Notes: generated from the sequence alone by a model not told the origin. A DNA stretch of 64,000 nucleotides from an uncultured Flavobacteriaceae bacterium (GCA_947494205.1 CANLUH010000004.1:62001-126000); one strand, 5' to 3'. Shown: positions 1 through 8,458, counted from the first letter of the stretch. Numbers and translations are program-made.

Positions 1-782
1 TGTAATAAACGCTCAGCATACGCAGATATACGCATACTCCATTGTGTCATTTTTTTACGAATAACAGGATGTCCGCCTCGTTCTGAAACACCGTTTACTA
101 TTTCGTCGTTTGCTAAAACGGTTCCTAATGCTGGGCACCAGTTTACTTCTGTTTCTGCTAAATAAGTTAATCTGTATTGTAATAGTATTTTCTGTTGTGC
201 TTCGGAAGACATAGCGTTCCAATCTTCGGCAGAAAATGATGCAACATTATCATCGCAAACTGTGTTGATTGTCGTATTCCCTTCCGCTTCAAAAACAGAA
301 ATTAATTCAGAAATTGGTCTAGCCTTATCGGAGTCTTTACAATAGAACGATTCAAATAATTGAATAAATATCCATTGTGTCCACTTATAATATTCTGGAC
401 TAGAGGTACGTACTTCTCGACTCCAATCGAAAGAAAATCCTATTTTATCTAATTGTCTTCTGTAAGTGGCAACATTAGTTTCTGTAGTTATTGCAGGGTG
501 TTGTCCTGTTTGTATAGCATATTGCTCGGCAGGCAACCCAAAACTATCATACCCTTGCGGATGTAATACATTAAAACCTTTATGGCGTTTGTAGCGTGCA
601 TAAATATCGCTAGCAATATAACCTAACGGATGCCCAACGTGTAAGCCCGCACCACTTGGGTAAGGAAACATATCTAATACGTAGTATTTTGGTTTATCGC
701 TAGTATTAGATGCTTTAAAGGTTTGGTTTGTTGCCCAATGCTTTTGCCACTTGGCTTCTATGTCGTTGAAGTTATATTTCAT
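1..782 (-). CDS. leuS: Leucyl-tRNA synthetase, N-terminal part (3' end outside window)
   Basis: Charges tRNA-Leu with leucine in the cytoplasm; class I aminoacyl-tRNA synthetase. Reading from the ATG whose complement lies at 780-782, the protein begins [16 protein letters not shown] and carries the class I signature as HVGH at residues 48-51, preceded by the [10 protein letters not shown] segment typical of LeuRS. About 260 of the expected 900-1000 residues are present, covering the Rossmann half and the start of the editing insertion; the rest lies left of the window. No frameshift is seen. It is divergent from ftsX, and a TAnnTTTG box lies about 34 bases before the start. Identification is firm; only the C-terminal state is unknown. 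Confidence 0.96.
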   Translation of the reverse strand, partial: MKYNFNDIEAKWQKHWATNQTFKASNTSDKPKYYVLDMFPYPSGAGLHVGHPLGYIASDIYARYKRHKGFNVLHPQGYDSFGLPAEQYAIQTGQHPAITTETNVATYRRQLDKIGFSFDWSREVRTSSPEYYKWTQWIFIQLFESFYCKDSDKARPISELISVFEAEGNTTINTVCDDNVASFSAEDWNAMSSEAQQKILLQYRLTYLAETEVNWCPALGTVLANDEIVNGVSERGGHPVIRKKMTQWSMRISAYAERLL

Positions 783-815
783 GTTCTAAATTGCTGCTAA
801 CTTGTTTTAAAGCCG

Positions 816-823
816 CAAATTTA
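816..823 (-). promoter_or_regulatory. Candidate -7 box of leuS
   Basis: Read on the minus strand the bases are TAAATTTG, a full match to the Bacteroidota -7 consensus TAnnTTTG, giving a leader of about 30 nt before the leuS ATG. No clear TTG -33 element was found, so this rests on one box. Confidence 0.45.
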
Positions 824-914
824 AACTTATTATAACATTATTAAAAGTTTAAGCGTTGTAAACTAGTTGTATTTAATTTCTTTATTATTTTTACACAGTA
901 AATTATAGTGTTTT

Positions 915-1793
915 ATGAGTTCATCTTTTGACAAATACCAAAAACGTCGTTTAATCTCGTCTTACTTTTCTGTAGCATTAAGTATTGCTTTAGTACTTTT
1001 TCTATTAGGAGTGTTAGGGCTTTTGGTATTAAACGCAAAAAAGGTAGCCGATCATTTTAAAGAGCAAGTTACTGTAACTATTTACTTAAAGGATTCTGCT
1101 AAAGATGTTGAAATTAAACAATTGGAAAAAAGTTTAGCTATGGCAGATTATGTAAAATCTACCGATTTTGTATCTAAAGCCCAAGCTGCAGAAGCTATGA
1201 AAGCAGAAAGTGGCGAGGATTTTATGGACTTTTTAGGTTTTAATCCATTAAAGAATTCTATAGATGTTAATTTAAAAGCCGACTTTGTAACTTCTGAAAA
1301 ATTAGAAACTATTTCTAAAGAAGCCTTATCTAAAAACTTTGTAGAAGAGGTTAACTACGATAACGATTTGGTTAATTTAATGAATAACAACGTAAAGAAA
1401 ATTAGCTTTTGGATTCTTGTTATTAGCGCACTCTTTACATTAATTGCTGTATTACTTATTAATAGCTCTATCCGTTTGGCGGTATATTCTAAACGTTTTA
1501 CTATTAAAACCATGCAAATGGTTGGTGCGACTAAGCGTTTTATTCGTCGTCCGTTTATATGGAGAAGTGTACGTTTGGGGATTGTTGGTGCTATTTTAGC
1601 TTTAATAGGCATGGGCGTTGTACTACACTTTATAAATAAAACATTCCCAGAGTTAGGGTTACTTAATAAACCTGTACTTATTATTGCCTTATTTGTGTTT
1701 GTATTTGTTCTAGGTATTTTTATTACTTGGATTTCTACATTTTTCGCCACGCAACGTTTCTTAAATTTAAATACCGACAAGCTTTATTATTAA
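915..1793 (+). CDS. ftsX: Cell division protein FtsX
   Basis: Membrane subunit of the FtsEX complex, which in other bacteria couples the divisome to activation of cell-wall hydrolases. The 292 residues show the FtsX plan: a short cytoplasmic N-terminus, a first membrane helix near 17-39, an extracytoplasmic domain of about 120 residues, then three helices near 164-183, 221-241 and 254-276. The segment MVGATKRFIRRPFI at 202-215 is the FtsX hallmark. The partner ATPase FtsE is not in the window. A TTG (867-869) and TATTTTTA (886-893) form a possible promoter 16 bases apart, one base off the consensus. Start chosen at the only suitable ATG. Confidence 0.93.
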   Translation: MSSSFDKYQKRRLISSYFSVALSIALVLFLLGVLGLLVLNAKKVADHFKEQVTVTIYLKDSAKDVEIKQLEKSLAMADYVKSTDFVSKAQAAEAMKAESGEDFMDFLGFNPLKNSIDVNLKADFVTSEKLETISKEALSKNFVEEVNYDNDLVNLMNNNVKKISFWILVISALFTLIAVLLINSSIRLAVYSKRFTIKTMQMVGATKRFIRRPFIWRSVRLGIVGAILALIGMGVVLHFINKTFPELGLLNKPVLIIALFVFVFVLGIFITWISTFFATQRFLNLNTDKLYY

Positions 1794-1797
1794 GCAA

Positions 1798-1843
1798 TTA
1801 GACCACTTCGCTTGTAGACATTAGAGCGCTTCGCTTATAGAAA
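1798..1843 (+). repeat. Two imperfect 23-nt direct repeats
   Basis: Right after ftsX, two adjacent copies of a 23-nt unit share the core ATTAGA...CTTCGCTT.TAGA (about 1798-1820 and 1821-1843). Fragments of the same flavour (AGACTTCTCG) continue to about 1856. Such short CTTCG-containing spacers look like decayed dispersed repeats, but other copies would have to be found elsewhere in the genome to prove it. Confidence 0.4.
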
Positions 1844-1859
1844 ATAGACTTCTCGATAT

Positions 1860-1878
1860 AAAATTCTTGCAGAATTTT
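1860..1878 (+). terminator. Small hairpin after ftsX
   Basis: AAAATTCT and AGAATTTT form an 8-bp stem with a 3-nt loop, 66 bases after the ftsX stop. The tail is only weakly T-rich, so it is a possible rather than firm terminator. The rest of the gap up to 2071 holds no gene that I can see, only AT-rich sequence with a repeat of the 17 bases also found before ftsX (TTGTATTTAATTTCTTT). Confidence 0.35.
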
Positions 1879-2071
1879 GCTTGAAGTGACTTCAATTTAC
1901 CAATTGTATTTAATTTCTTTTTAATGCGCGAATAGTACATTTAACAGCATTTAACGTTTTACTTAACAATAATTAGGAAGAATACGAGTTATCTTTACTT
2001 AACCAATAACCACATTTTAATCTGGCCATACCAATACTTTAATTTATTTGTAACTCTTAAAACTAATAATT

Positions 2072-2212
2072 ATGAAGCGAGTAACTTTTGTATTAGCAGG
2101 TATAATAATGATAACAGCTTTTGTATTGTCTCAAAAAAACTTAGATGAGAATAATAACAATTTTGTAAAAGTAGACAATACTACGTATCACTTAAAAAAG
2201 CTTTACAATTAG
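2072..2212 (+). CDS. 46-residue small protein with signal-like N-terminus
   Basis: Short ORF of 46 codons beginning MKRVTFVLAGIIMITAFVLS, which looks like a signal peptide or a single membrane anchor, followed by a polar tail ending in KKLYN. It lies 21 bases before the next lipoprotein gene and on the same strand, so both could share a transcript. I do not recognise a family. Support is the signal-like hydrophobic stretch, the sensible ATG and the position in a gap otherwise without genes; the length makes chance possible. Confidence 0.5.
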   Translation: MKRVTFVLAGIIMITAFVLSQKNLDENNNNFVKVDNTTYHLKKLYN

Positions 2213-2233
2213 AATGTAACAGAATTCTAAGTA

Positions 2234-2569
2234 ATGAAAAAATCCATCTTAATTATAGCTTGTACACTATTATTAACAACATCTTCTTGTATTATTAATA
2301 ATCCTGAAGCAGAAGATTGTGCCGTAATTTCAGCAGAAATCATTAAAATTACTGAGGGCACATCTTACGATATTGTATTTACGGAACGAAGTGGAGAACG
2401 CTACTATATTAACAGAGGATTAGAACAAAATTTAAATTTAGATAATCTTAACGCTTCAGTTTTAAATAAAACCGTTACTTTGCACTTACCAAAATTTATA
2501 ATTGGAACATCTAACCATATTGCACAATTGGCAATTAAAGATGATGTTATTTTTACAGAATTTGATTAG
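2234..2569 (+). CDS. Small hypothetical lipoprotein
   Basis: 111 residues. The N-terminus has a lipoprotein signal, with a hydrophobic run ending in TTSSC at Cys19 as the lipidation site. The mature part is about 90 residues, predicted mostly beta, with a YYINRGLEQNLNLDNL segment and no motif I recognise. The residues after the Cys (IINNPEAED) lack a compact acidic export signal, so location on the inner face of the envelope is as likely as the surface. It lies 11 bases before the DUF3098 gene and probably shares a transcript. Function unknown. Confidence 0.75.
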   Translation: MKKSILIIACTLLLTTSSCIINNPEAEDCAVISAEIIKITEGTSYDIVFTERSGERYYINRGLEQNLNLDNLNASVLNKTVTLHLPKFIIGTSNHIAQLAIKDDVIFTEFD

Positions 2570-2580
2570 AGCATACACCC

Positions 2581-2859
2581 ATGGGACAAAAAAAACTTAA
2601 AGAACAACAACAAAACAGCAATGAGAGTGAGTTTATCTTTGGAAAAAGAAACTATAAATTTATGTTTATTGGTTTAGCCTGTATTGCTTTAGGTTTTATC
2701 TTAATGTCTGGAGGTGGTAGCGACGACCCTAATGTTTTTAATGAAGATATTTTTAGTTTTAGACGCATCCGTATTGCTCCAACCTTAGTCTTAATAGGTT
2801 TCGGATTTCAAATTTATGCCATTTTAACGGGCAAAGGAAAATCTGAATCTGAAAAATAA
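2581..2859 (+). CDS. DUF3098 family small membrane protein
   Basis: 92 residues with a polar N-terminus and two membrane helices, around 27-44 (FMFIGLACIALGFILMSGG) and 64-82. The pattern of a first helix, an acidic loop containing GGGSDDPN and a second helix matches DUF3098, a Bacteroidota family of unknown function that in many members sits beside ftsX and uppP. That neighbourhood is kept here (ftsX upstream, uppP 47 bases downstream), which suggests a link to division or peptidoglycan work; this is inference from gene order only. Confidence 0.8.
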   Translation: MGQKKLKEQQQNSNESEFIFGKRNYKFMFIGLACIALGFILMSGGGSDDPNVFNEDIFSFRRIRIAPTLVLIGFGFQIYAILTGKGKSESEK

Positions 2860-2894
2860 ATACCCCAACACCTTACTACAAACTTCTATTTTAA

Positions 2895-2902
2895 TACTTT
2901 TG
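2895..2902 (+). promoter_or_regulatory. -7 box next to the uppP start
   Basis: TACTTTTG matches TAnnTTTG exactly and ends only four bases (CGCC) before the uppP ATG. If used, transcription would begin at or within a few bases of the start codon. The same arrangement TTTTGCGCCATGG occurs before glyS. Confidence 0.5.
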
Positions 2903-2906
2903 CGCC

Positions 2907-3701
2907 ATGGATATTATCGACGCAATCATTTTAGGTATTATACAAGGACTTACCGAGTTTTTACCAGTTTCTTCTAGTGGACATTTAGAATTAGGAAAAG
3001 CCATATTAGGCGATAATTCTGTACCACAAGAAAGCTTATTATTTACAGTTGTTTTGCACTTTGCCACAGCGTTAAGTACTATTGTAATTTTTAGAAAAGA
3101 TATTTTAGAGATTATAAAAGGGCTTTTTTCTGGCACATGGAATGACGACACCAAGTTTGCTCTAAAAATTATTATATCTATGCTTCCTGCTGTTTTAGTA
3201 GGTTTATTTTTAGAAGAACAATTAGAGCAGCTCTTTGGAGGTAATATTTTATTGGTTGGTGCTATGCTTATAGTAACGGCTGTTCTTTTATTTTTAGCAG
3301 ATAAGGCTAAAAACACAACTAAAGACGTGTCGTACAATAATGCCTTTGTTATAGGTATTTCGCAAGCTATAGCAATGTTACCTGGAATTTCACGTTCTGG
3401 TGCCACAATATCTACTTCTGTACTTTTAGGGAATGATAAAACAAAAGCCGCTCGATTTTCGTTTTTAATGGTAGTGCCTTTAATATTCGGTAAAATGGCA
3501 AAAGATATTATGGGAGGCGACTTGTCTTTCGAGAGCCAGAATATTACCGCATTATCCGTTGGGTTTATTGCTGCTTTTGTTGCTGGGCTATTTGCCTGTA
3601 CTTGGATGATTGCTTTAGTAAAGAAAAGTAAACTCTCTTATTTTGCTATTTACTGTGCCATTGTAGGTGTTATTGCTATTGGGTTTTCTGTATTAAATTA
3701 A
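2907..3701 (+). CDS. uppP: Undecaprenyl-diphosphatase UppP (BacA)
   Basis: Integral membrane phosphatase that converts undecaprenyl diphosphate to the monophosphate, recycling the lipid carrier for peptidoglycan and other envelope polymers; the family also gives bacitracin resistance. The 264 residues have the two diagnostic motifs: EFLPVSSSGHL at 17-27 and GISRSGAT at 160-167, plus about eight hydrophobic helices, as expected for full length. The start is set by the ATG at 2907 directly behind a -7 box. It is followed 7 bases later by a secreted protein gene and then truB, so the three may be cotranscribed. Confidence 0.96.
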   Translation: MDIIDAIILGIIQGLTEFLPVSSSGHLELGKAILGDNSVPQESLLFTVVLHFATALSTIVIFRKDILEIIKGLFSGTWNDDTKFALKIIISMLPAVLVGLFLEEQLEQLFGGNILLVGAMLIVTAVLLFLADKAKNTTKDVSYNNAFVIGISQAIAMLPGISRSGATISTSVLLGNDKTKAARFSFLMVVPLIFGKMAKDIMGGDLSFESQNITALSVGFIAAFVAGLFACTWMIALVKKSKLSYFAIYCAIVGVIAIGFSVLN

Positions 3702-3708
3702 TTAAACC

Positions 3709-4167
3709 ATGAAGAAGGCGAATAGTATTTGTTTAATTATTGCTTTAATATTTACTTTAAAAGCAACGCTACTTTCTGCTCAAGTTACACCAAAAGAGTA
3801 TTCACATACGCTAACACCAAACGCAACCTGTAAAATTGTAAAATTAGAATTTGTAGATCAATTAAAGACCGAATATTATTTATATAAGCCTGCAGAACAT
3901 GAAGTTTTTGCTCTAGTTACTTTTGAAGTTACTAATAAAAGTACTGAAAGAATACCTTTCAACTTTTTTGATTTTCAATTAATTACCAGTACAGGCGAAA
4001 TGTATAGTCCTAAAGAAATTATGGTAAAAACTTTCGACAAGATACAGACAACCATTCGAGCTTCAAAATCTAAAAAGCGCACCATAGTTTTCGATTTTCC
4101 TAAAACAGAAAAACCAGTCTATTTTTTATATAATAATAAGAGTTTCCCAATACAATATAACGACTAA
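3709..4167 (+). CDS. Secreted DUF4352-like hypothetical protein
   Basis: 152 residues with a signal peptide (cleavage likely after LLSAQ, near 25). The mature part has the look of a small immunoglobulin-like beta sandwich: FALVTFEVTNKSTERIPFNFFDFQLI is typical of DUF4352/telokin-like domains, where a buried strand is followed by a conserved polar turn. No catalytic residues stand out. Its last base overlaps the first base of truB (TAATGA), so it is translationally next to truB. The family match is by resemblance; the role is unknown. Confidence 0.7.
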   Translation: MKKANSICLIIALIFTLKATLLSAQVTPKEYSHTLTPNATCKIVKLEFVDQLKTEYYLYKPAEHEVFALVTFEVTNKSTERIPFNFFDFQLITSTGEMYSPKEIMVKTFDKIQTTIRASKSKKRTIVFDFPKTEKPVYFLYNNKSFPIQYND

Positions 4168-4859
4168 TGAAAACAGCCGAAGATTACCAAGCAGGACAGG
4201 TACTACTTATAGACAAACCTTTAAATTGGACCTCTTTTCAGGTTGTAAACAAACTAAGATGGGAAATACGCCAAGCTTTTAATATTAAAAAAATTAAGGT
4301 TGGACATGCTGGTACTTTAGACCCATTAGCAACAGGTTTATTGGTTATTTGCACAGGCAAAATGACTAAACAAATAGATTCGTTTCAAGGGCAAATAAAA
4401 GAATATACAGGTACTATTACATTAGGTGGTACAACACCATCTTACGATTTAGAGTCCGAAATAAATGAAACCTTCCCTACCGATCATATTACCGAAGATT
4501 TAATACACAAAACAACTGAACAGTTTATTGGAGAAATAGATCAATTTCCTCCTGTATTCTCTGCATTAAAGAAAGACGGCAAACGCCTTTATGAATATGC
4601 AAGAGCTGGTGAAACTGTAGAGGTTAAATCTAGAAAAATTACTATTGAAGCTTTTGAAATTACAAAAATTGATGGCAACGCCGTCAATTTTAGAGTGGTT
4701 TGTAGTAAAGGGACTTACATACGTTCTCTAGCAAACGATTTTGGTAAAGCGCTACAATCTGGCGGACATTTATCTGCTTTACGCCGTACAAAAATTGGTG
4801 ATTTCGATGTAGCAGATGGGGTTTCTATTGAAACGTTTATACAAGATTTAAAGGTTTAA
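4167..4859 (+). CDS. truB: tRNA pseudouridine(55) synthase TruB
   Basis: Makes pseudouridine at position 55 in the T-loop of tRNAs. The motif GHAGTLDPLATGLL at residues 46-59 contains the catalytic aspartate (D52), and the KGTYIRSLANDFG motif lies near 181-193. At 230 residues it lacks the C-terminal PUA domain of longer TruB proteins, as is common in Bacteroidota. It overlaps the preceding gene by one base. Start supported by the length and by the conserved VLLIDKPLNWTSF segment beginning at residue 12. Confidence 0.96.
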   Translation: MKTAEDYQAGQVLLIDKPLNWTSFQVVNKLRWEIRQAFNIKKIKVGHAGTLDPLATGLLVICTGKMTKQIDSFQGQIKEYTGTITLGGTTPSYDLESEINETFPTDHITEDLIHKTTEQFIGEIDQFPPVFSALKKDGKRLYEYARAGETVEVKSRKITIEAFEITKIDGNAVNFRVVCSKGTYIRSLANDFGKALQSGGHLSALRRTKIGDFDVADGVSIETFIQDLKV

Positions 4860-4906
4860 ATAATTAACGGAATAGTTCTTGATAATACTGCATTAACTTA
4901 AACTAA

Positions 4907-5458
4907 ATGATAATGCGCTATTTATTTTCTATTTTATTTTTCGCTATTTCTTTATCCATTTTTTCACAGGATTTAAAACCAGAAATTACAAAAGGTGTTT
5001 TTTACAAACTATCGTTAGCAGGTACATTAACCAATAACGAAGACATTGATTTATCCGATGAATTTAATGATAATCTTTTTGAGTTTAACGCCTTGTTTTT
5101 TAATGCAGGAGTTGGATATCAATTCGATTCTCGTGCGTCGATAGGTTTAAATTTTGAATATGCTAACCATAGACGTGAAGGGCTTCAGTTTTTTCCTCTT
5201 TATGCAAGTTTTAGATATAATATTATTAAAAATGATGATAATATATTTTTAAGAGGTGGCTATGGCAAACTACTTAATATAGAACGCTCTTTCGAATCTG
5301 GAAATCTTTATAAATTAGGTGTAGGTTATCAAATTTTTGATGAAAATTTTAGAAACTCCTTTCTTATAGGACTCGATTTCACAAGAAAACGTTTCGGATT
5401 TAGACAACTAGATGCTATCTCTAGTGTTTCTGTATTCCTCGAGTTTCAGTTTTTCTAA
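4907..5458 (+). CDS. Outer-membrane beta-barrel protein, hypothetical
   Basis: 183 residues with a signal peptide (cut near FSQ at about 21) and alternating aromatic/polar strands ending in a C-terminal phenylalanine (VFLEFQFF), the usual mark of an outer-membrane barrel inserted by BAM. Phrases such as FNAGVGYQFDSRASIGLNFEY and LGVGYQIFDENFRNSFLIGLDF are strand-turn-strand patterns, giving roughly eight strands. Two ATGs are possible (4907 and 4913); the second gives MRYLFSILFF and is equally good. Function unknown. Confidence 0.75.
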   Translation: MIMRYLFSILFFAISLSIFSQDLKPEITKGVFYKLSLAGTLTNNEDIDLSDEFNDNLFEFNALFFNAGVGYQFDSRASIGLNFEYANHRREGLQFFPLYASFRYNIIKNDDNIFLRGGYGKLLNIERSFESGNLYKLGVGYQIFDENFRNSFLIGLDFTRKRFGFRQLDAISSVSVFLEFQFF

Positions 5459-5527
5459 TCTTTTTAATCACTTTCAACGTATATAATAACACTAACGCAC
5501 TATCTAATTATTATCTTTATATCGCAT

Positions 5528-6250
5528 TTGAAACTTAACAATTCACATAAAGCTTTAGCTATTACGCTTCTACTTGCGGGAACGTTGGTATTGAGTATTT
5601 TTAATTTAAGCGTCTACGAATTAAATTCTGAAATTTCAGAATTAAGTATTCCTATAGAAATGATTGAAGAAGAACTAAAGGAAGAGACTGAACCTACTTT
5701 AAACGATAATTCTAAACAAACGAATAAAGGCTTTAACGAGACAAAAAAATATAAGCACTTTGCACAAGCTTATAAACCTATTGCTCCGCCAAAGGATTAC
5801 GATTATTCTAAATTTAACGCTAGAAACGATAAACCTACAGACACCAAAACTACAGAAAAAAACACAGCAGATTCTAATATAAAACGTGATGAATTAACAG
5901 CTTTTAATAGTGTAAATAGTATTTTAAATAAACGCTCTAACTCGAAGGCTTCAGAAACGGCAAAAGCATCAGCTAATTTAAATAGTACTGTTACCTATTC
6001 TCTAAAAGGAAGAACAGACGAGTATTTACCAATTCCTATTTATTTATGTGAAGCTAATGGAAAAATTATAGTTAACATTACTGTAAACAATAACGGAAAA
6101 GTTATTGATGCTTATGTAAATAATGCCTCGTCATCTACCAATGCTTGTTTAAGAGATAGCGCCATAGAGTATGCAAAAAAGGCTAGATTCGATGCGTCTT
6201 CAAATACATCTCAAATAGGCTCTATTACTTATAACTTTAAAGGAAAATAG
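5528..6250 (+). CDS. TonB C-terminal-like energy transducer, TTG start
   Basis: 240 residues: a short cytoplasmic end, a single membrane helix at about 9-28, a long polar linker with lysine and threonine runs, and a C-terminal region (about 165-238) with the pattern IIVNITVNNNGKVIDAYVNN...CLRDSAIEYAKKARF typical of TonB C-terminal domains, which reach across the periplasm to TonB-dependent receptors. No in-frame ATG occurs upstream and the next Met is after the membrane helix, so TTG at 5528 is taken as the start. A TATCTTTA box at 5512-5519 lies very near. The linker is less proline-rich than classic TonB, so it may serve another envelope role. No exbBD nearby. Confidence 0.7.
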   Translation: MKLNNSHKALAITLLLAGTLVLSIFNLSVYELNSEISELSIPIEMIEEELKEETEPTLNDNSKQTNKGFNETKKYKHFAQAYKPIAPPKDYDYSKFNARNDKPTDTKTTEKNTADSNIKRDELTAFNSVNSILNKRSNSKASETAKASANLNSTVTYSLKGRTDEYLPIPIYLCEANGKIIVNITVNNNGKVIDAYVNNASSSTNACLRDSAIEYAKKARFDASSNTSQIGSITYNFKGK

Positions 6251-6286
6251 GTTGTAGCATAGTCACAAATTAGATTAAAAAAGGAA

Positions 6287-6330
6287 AAGCGCAGCAAAAA
6301 AACTATTGCTAGTATTTTTTAACTACGCTT
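6287..6330. terminator. Possible bidirectional terminator
   Basis: AAGCGCAG (6287-6294) can pair with CTACGCTT (6323-6330) with one mismatch, and A- and T-rich arms continue the stem inside. It lies between two convergent genes, where a shared terminator would be expected. The stem is imperfect. Confidence 0.35.
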
Positions 6331-6362
6331 GAGTGTAATAAAATTTCCTATTGTAACTAATT

Positions 6363-6983
6363 CTAAGAGTTCATTAATGCAACTAAATCTTTAATTGCAT
6401 TTTGCCCTTTATCTTTATTATACCATTGTTGTAAATCTTCTTTAAACTCTGGTGTTAATTTACCATGTTCGGCTTTATAATCGTTTACTAATTTGGTAGC
6501 TTCACTTGGTCTTGGTCCAAATGTATTAATAACTTCCCCCGTCGTATTATCAAGCATTATTAATTTAGGGATAGATTTTCCGCCATTGGTTAAAAACTGA
6601 TTCATTAAAGCATCATTTTCATCCCTAAGCACTACTCTAAAATCAATACCTTCATTTAAATCAGCAATTTTATTCATTACTGGCATTAAATGCGCTGCGT
6701 CGCCACACCAACTTTCAGTTAGTACAATCCACGTCATATCCTTTTCTAAACCTGATACTTCTGTCTTAACTTCTTCAGACACTTTTACCGTTTTGTCCCA
6801 ACGTTTCATTCTACGATCGTTTAGCATGGTATAGTTTGCTAAAGCTTCGCTTTGTGTTTCTCCTGTAGTCCCGTTTTTAGCGACTAGTTCTTTTACTAAT
6901 TCTCTATATTCTTGATAGCTTGTACTTTTTGTTAAACTATCATTTATTATTTTGCTTAAATCTGCTTGTTGTATTGTTTCCAT
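6363..6983 (-). CDS. Thioredoxin-family protein
   Basis: Probable cytoplasmic thioredoxin-fold protein of about 206 residues. After a helical N-terminus it has MTWIVLTESWCGDAAHLMPVM, the strand and active-site region of the fold, with one cysteine in WCGDA instead of the usual CxxC; this single-cysteine form is typical of a Bacteroidota subfamily. The cis-proline region follows as GGKSIPKLIMLD. It may act on small thiol adducts rather than as a dithiol reductase, which is inference. Start set at METIQQADL (6983) rather than six codons upstream, because homologues I remember begin there. Confidence 0.8.
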   Translation of the reverse strand: METIQQADLSKIINDSLTKSTSYQEYRELVKELVAKNGTTGETQSEALANYTMLNDRRMKRWDKTVKVSEEVKTEVSGLEKDMTWIVLTESWCGDAAHLMPVMNKIADLNEGIDFRVVLRDENDALMNQFLTNGGKSIPKLIMLDNTTGEVINTFGPRPSEATKLVNDYKAEHGKLTPEFKEDLQQWYNKDKGQNAIKDLVALMNS

Positions 6984-7064
6984 ATTATAAAAATACTGCA
7001 ACTTTTCTTATTTTAAGATACAGTTCTTACATTAGTAGACAGATAATTAAATTCCTTACAGGGT

Positions 7065-7313
7065 ATGAATAACATTAAACGTTTTAATAGGATACGATGG
7101 GTTTCTAAAATCAGCTTTATTATTATGTTTATTACAGAAAGATTTCATTATTCAGAAGGACTCCCTACAGAGGAAAGTGCTATATTTAAATACTTTAAAA
7201 TTGGGTTTCTAATTGTTTTTATTGTGACTTCAATTATAGAAAACAAACTCATTATTAAAGCAAAAGACAAAGAAATAGAATCTTTAAAACAACAATTATA
7301 TGACAAAGCATAG
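7065..7313 (+). CDS. Small membrane protein, hypothetical
   Basis: 82 residues with one clear hydrophobic helix near 46-62 (FKIGFLIVFIVTSIIENK), a weaker one near 14-25, and a charged C-terminal helix ending in a heptad-like KEIESLKQQL. Its last 14 bases overlap the start of tag in another frame, so translation of the two is probably coupled. No family recognised. It has no visible link to DNA repair other than position. Confidence 0.6.
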   Translation: MNNIKRFNRIRWVSKISFIIMFITERFHYSEGLPTEESAIFKYFKIGFLIVFIVTSIIENKLIIKAKDKEIESLKQQLYDKA

Positions 7314-7863
7314 ATGCGGCTGGTGTGCTGGTGACGAATTATATGAAGCGTATCACGATCTAGAATGGGGTGTTCCTGTTTACGATGACCATCAACTATT
7401 CGAATTTCTAATTTTAGAAACGTTTCAGGCAGGATTAAGTTGGATTACTGTACTACGAAAAAGAGAAAACTTTAGAGATGCTTTCGATAATTTTGAATAC
7501 AAAAAAATAGCACAATACAATCAAGATAAAGTTGATGAGCTACTACAGAATGCAGGTATTATAAGAAACAAATTAAAAGTAAAAGCTACCATAACCAATG
7601 CACAGGCTTTTATTAAAGTACAAGAAGAGTTTGGTAGTTTTAGTAAATACATTTGGGATTTTGTAGATGGCAAACCTATTAAAAACAAACTGAAACATTA
7701 TAAAGACACACCAGCAAATACACCTTTAAGCGATGCCTTAAGTAAAGACTTAAAAAAACGCGGTTTTAAGTTTGTTGGGAGCACAGTAGTTTATGCTCAC
7801 ATGCAAGCAACAGGTATGGTTAATGATCACGAAGTAAGTTGTTTTAGATATAATGAGGTGTAG
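7300..7863 (+). CDS. tag: DNA-3-methyladenine glycosylase I
   Basis: Removes 3-methyladenine from alkylated DNA as the first step of base excision repair. The 187 residues match Tag over the full length: zinc ligands Cys6, His19, His177 and Cys181 are all present with the family spacing, and the opening CGWCAGDELYEAYHDLEWG and FQAGLSWITVLRKR are characteristic. Glu40 is in the place of the base-recognition glutamate. The start overlaps the upstream membrane protein gene by 14 bases; Met1 precedes the first zinc ligand by the expected distance. Confidence 0.96.
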   Translation: MTKHRCGWCAGDELYEAYHDLEWGVPVYDDHQLFEFLILETFQAGLSWITVLRKRENFRDAFDNFEYKKIAQYNQDKVDELLQNAGIIRNKLKVKATITNAQAFIKVQEEFGSFSKYIWDFVDGKPIKNKLKHYKDTPANTPLSDALSKDLKKRGFKFVGSTVVYAHMQATGMVNDHEVSCFRYNEV

Positions 7864-7873
7864 TTAAATCTAT

Positions 7874-8458
7874 ATGAGAAAAACTGACTTAAACACTATA
7901 ATGCTATTTATTACTAGAACAGGAATGTTTATTGGCAAACAATCACAGGATTCAATAATTTCATTTATTACTGGATATGAGATGGGAACAAAAGGAAAAT
8001 GTAACTTAACATACTCTATTAGTGAATTACTTTCCTCACATTACAAATGTAAAAAAATGGCAACTGGTTGGCCAGGTCAGATAAGGGAATTTTCAATAAA
8101 AAATAAGGTAAATTGGATAGTTGGCTTCAAAAAAACAACTCTAATATACTTCTACCGAACACAAGATTTCAGTATTGAATCTGAATTTAAGGAAGCTCTT
8201 AAATCAAGAATTGAATCTAAAATCAATCAAATAGAACTTGATTGGGTAGCCTTAGGTTTTGAAGATTGGAGCAATGAATGGATTGGATTAGTTAATTTGA
8301 ATGAAAAAAAATTTCAGATAATTTGGACAAAAAAAGAACTAGAAATACTACTAAAACTAGATAATGAAATAAATCAAATTCGGGAAAATAAAAATCCATT
8401 AATGACCAAGTTAATTAACTTAAAAAATGAGTATGAAAAAACACGAGGTCTTGTTTAA
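7874..8458 (+). CDS. Hypothetical protein
   Basis: 194 residues, soluble, no signal peptide. It has a mixed N-terminal part (about 1-110, with WPGQIREFSIKNKVNWIVGFKKTTLIYFYR) followed by a lysine- and glutamate-rich helical C-terminus. No motif recognised. It starts 10 bases after tag and overlaps the next unknown gene by 32 bases, so the two unknown genes probably act or are inherited as a pair. Codon use is a little more AT-rich than in the neighbours. Might be an accessory insertion between tag and aat. Confidence 0.6.
   Translation: MRKTDLNTIMLFITRTGMFIGKQSQDSIISFITGYEMGTKGKCNLTYSISELLSSHYKCKKMATGWPGQIREFSIKNKVNWIVGFKKTTLIYFYRTQDFSIESEFKEALKSRIESKINQIELDWVALGFEDWSNEWIGLVNLNEKKFQIIWTKKELEILLKLDNEINQIRENKNPLMTKLINLKNEYEKTRGLV

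Noticed and set aside
2891-3406. 171-codon ORF opposite uppP
   Set aside because: Shadow of a conserved membrane protein; residues show no family pattern and the plus-strand gene is unambiguous.
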